Source of the DNA: UBA6345 sp045577635
GTDB lineage: Bacteria; Bacillota; Clostridia; Christensenellales; UBA1242
Direction: 5' to 3'
Length of the DNA: 13,243 nucleotides
Assembly: GCA_045577635.1 (NCBI GenBank)
Contig: JAZNIS010000062.1
Location: 1-13,243 of the forward strand
Shown here piece after piece: positions 13,150 to 13,243 of the stretch. Both the position numbers and the translations under genes were made by a program. The notes below the pieces were generated by a model that was not told the DNA's origin, searched no databases, and saw only the letters and a list, made by a program, of their open reading frames with translations. Position 1 is the first letter of the stretch. Each line of letters opens with the position of its first letter.

Positions 13150-13243
13150 AGAAGAAGTTGCAGTTGAATCAAAATCTGAAGCTGAACTTAAATTTGAAGA
13201 ACTTGAAAGACAATTAGCTGAAAAAGAAGCTGAATCTGAAAAA
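13150..13243 (+). repeat. Direct repeat copy 2 (assembly artefact)
   Basis: An exact second copy of 12968-13061 that begins on the base right after the adapter and runs to the end of the window. The spacing of 182 bases equals a 98-base insert (12968-13065) plus the 84-base adapter. It should not be annotated as a gene fragment or real duplication. Confidence 0.93.

Noticed and set aside
13150..13243. Tandem duplication of the yajC tail
   Set aside because: It starts exactly at the adapter boundary and shows no divergence; it is explained as an assembly artefact.
1..13243. CRISPR arrays, insertion sequences, tRNA or rRNA genes
   Set aside because: No regularly spaced repeats, transposase frames, or tRNA/rRNA signatures were seen on either strand.

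Overview
The window is AT-rich (roughly 30% G+C by eye) and reads like a chromosomal housekeeping segment of a low-GC Firmicute, most probably an uncultured clostridium. The reasons are the order ytxC-like/thrS/infC/rpmI/rplT and yebC/ruvC/ruvA/ruvB/queA/tgt/yajC, the Thr T-box and L20-type leader RNAs, strong AGGAG ribosome binding sites, and near-consensus TTGACA-17-TATAAT promoters. All confident genes lie on the + strand. The code looks standard: Trp is TGG, and no gene contains an in-frame TGA.

Layout. (1) 1-1922: a GlpA/GlpB-like redox cluster. It holds the C-terminal BFD-like iron-sulfur end of an oxidoreductase cut by the window edge, a complete FAD/NAD(P) oxidoreductase, and a four-cysteine DUF1667 protein. 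(2) 1980-2696: a YtxC-like protein. (3) 2703-4832: a promoter, a threonine T-box leader with an ACC specifier, thrS, and a terminator. (4) 4834-4938: a near-consensus promoter followed at once by a compact three-way-junction RNA of about 70 nt ending in a U-tract. I could not assign it to a family, and it is the best candidate for something undescribed here. The next stretch, 4939-5029, is AT-rich with nothing I can call. (5) 5030-6357: promoter, L20-type leader with attenuator, infC from an ATT start codon, rpmI, rplT. (6) 6428-7938: a SPOUT-class RNA 2'-O-methyltransferase and yebC, closed by a strong terminator. (7) 8013-12532: ruvC, then ruvA-ruvB-queA-tgt, joining Holliday-junction processing with queuosine tRNA modification. 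(8) 12584-13065: promoter and the 5' part of yajC.

The last 178 bases are not genomic. Positions 13066-13149 match the two MGI/BGI (DNBSEQ) library adapters, joined through a 10-base barcode. Positions 13150-13243 repeat yajC bases 12968-13061. This is the pattern expected from a short circularised library insert carried into the assembly. The apparent yajC stop at 13077-13079 therefore lies in adapter, and the real gene continues past the end of the contig.

Functionally, most of the window serves translation (ThrRS, IF3, L35, L20, rRNA/tRNA modification, YebC), DNA repair (RuvABC) and protein export (YajC). Three of its regulatory regions act at the RNA level or appear to.
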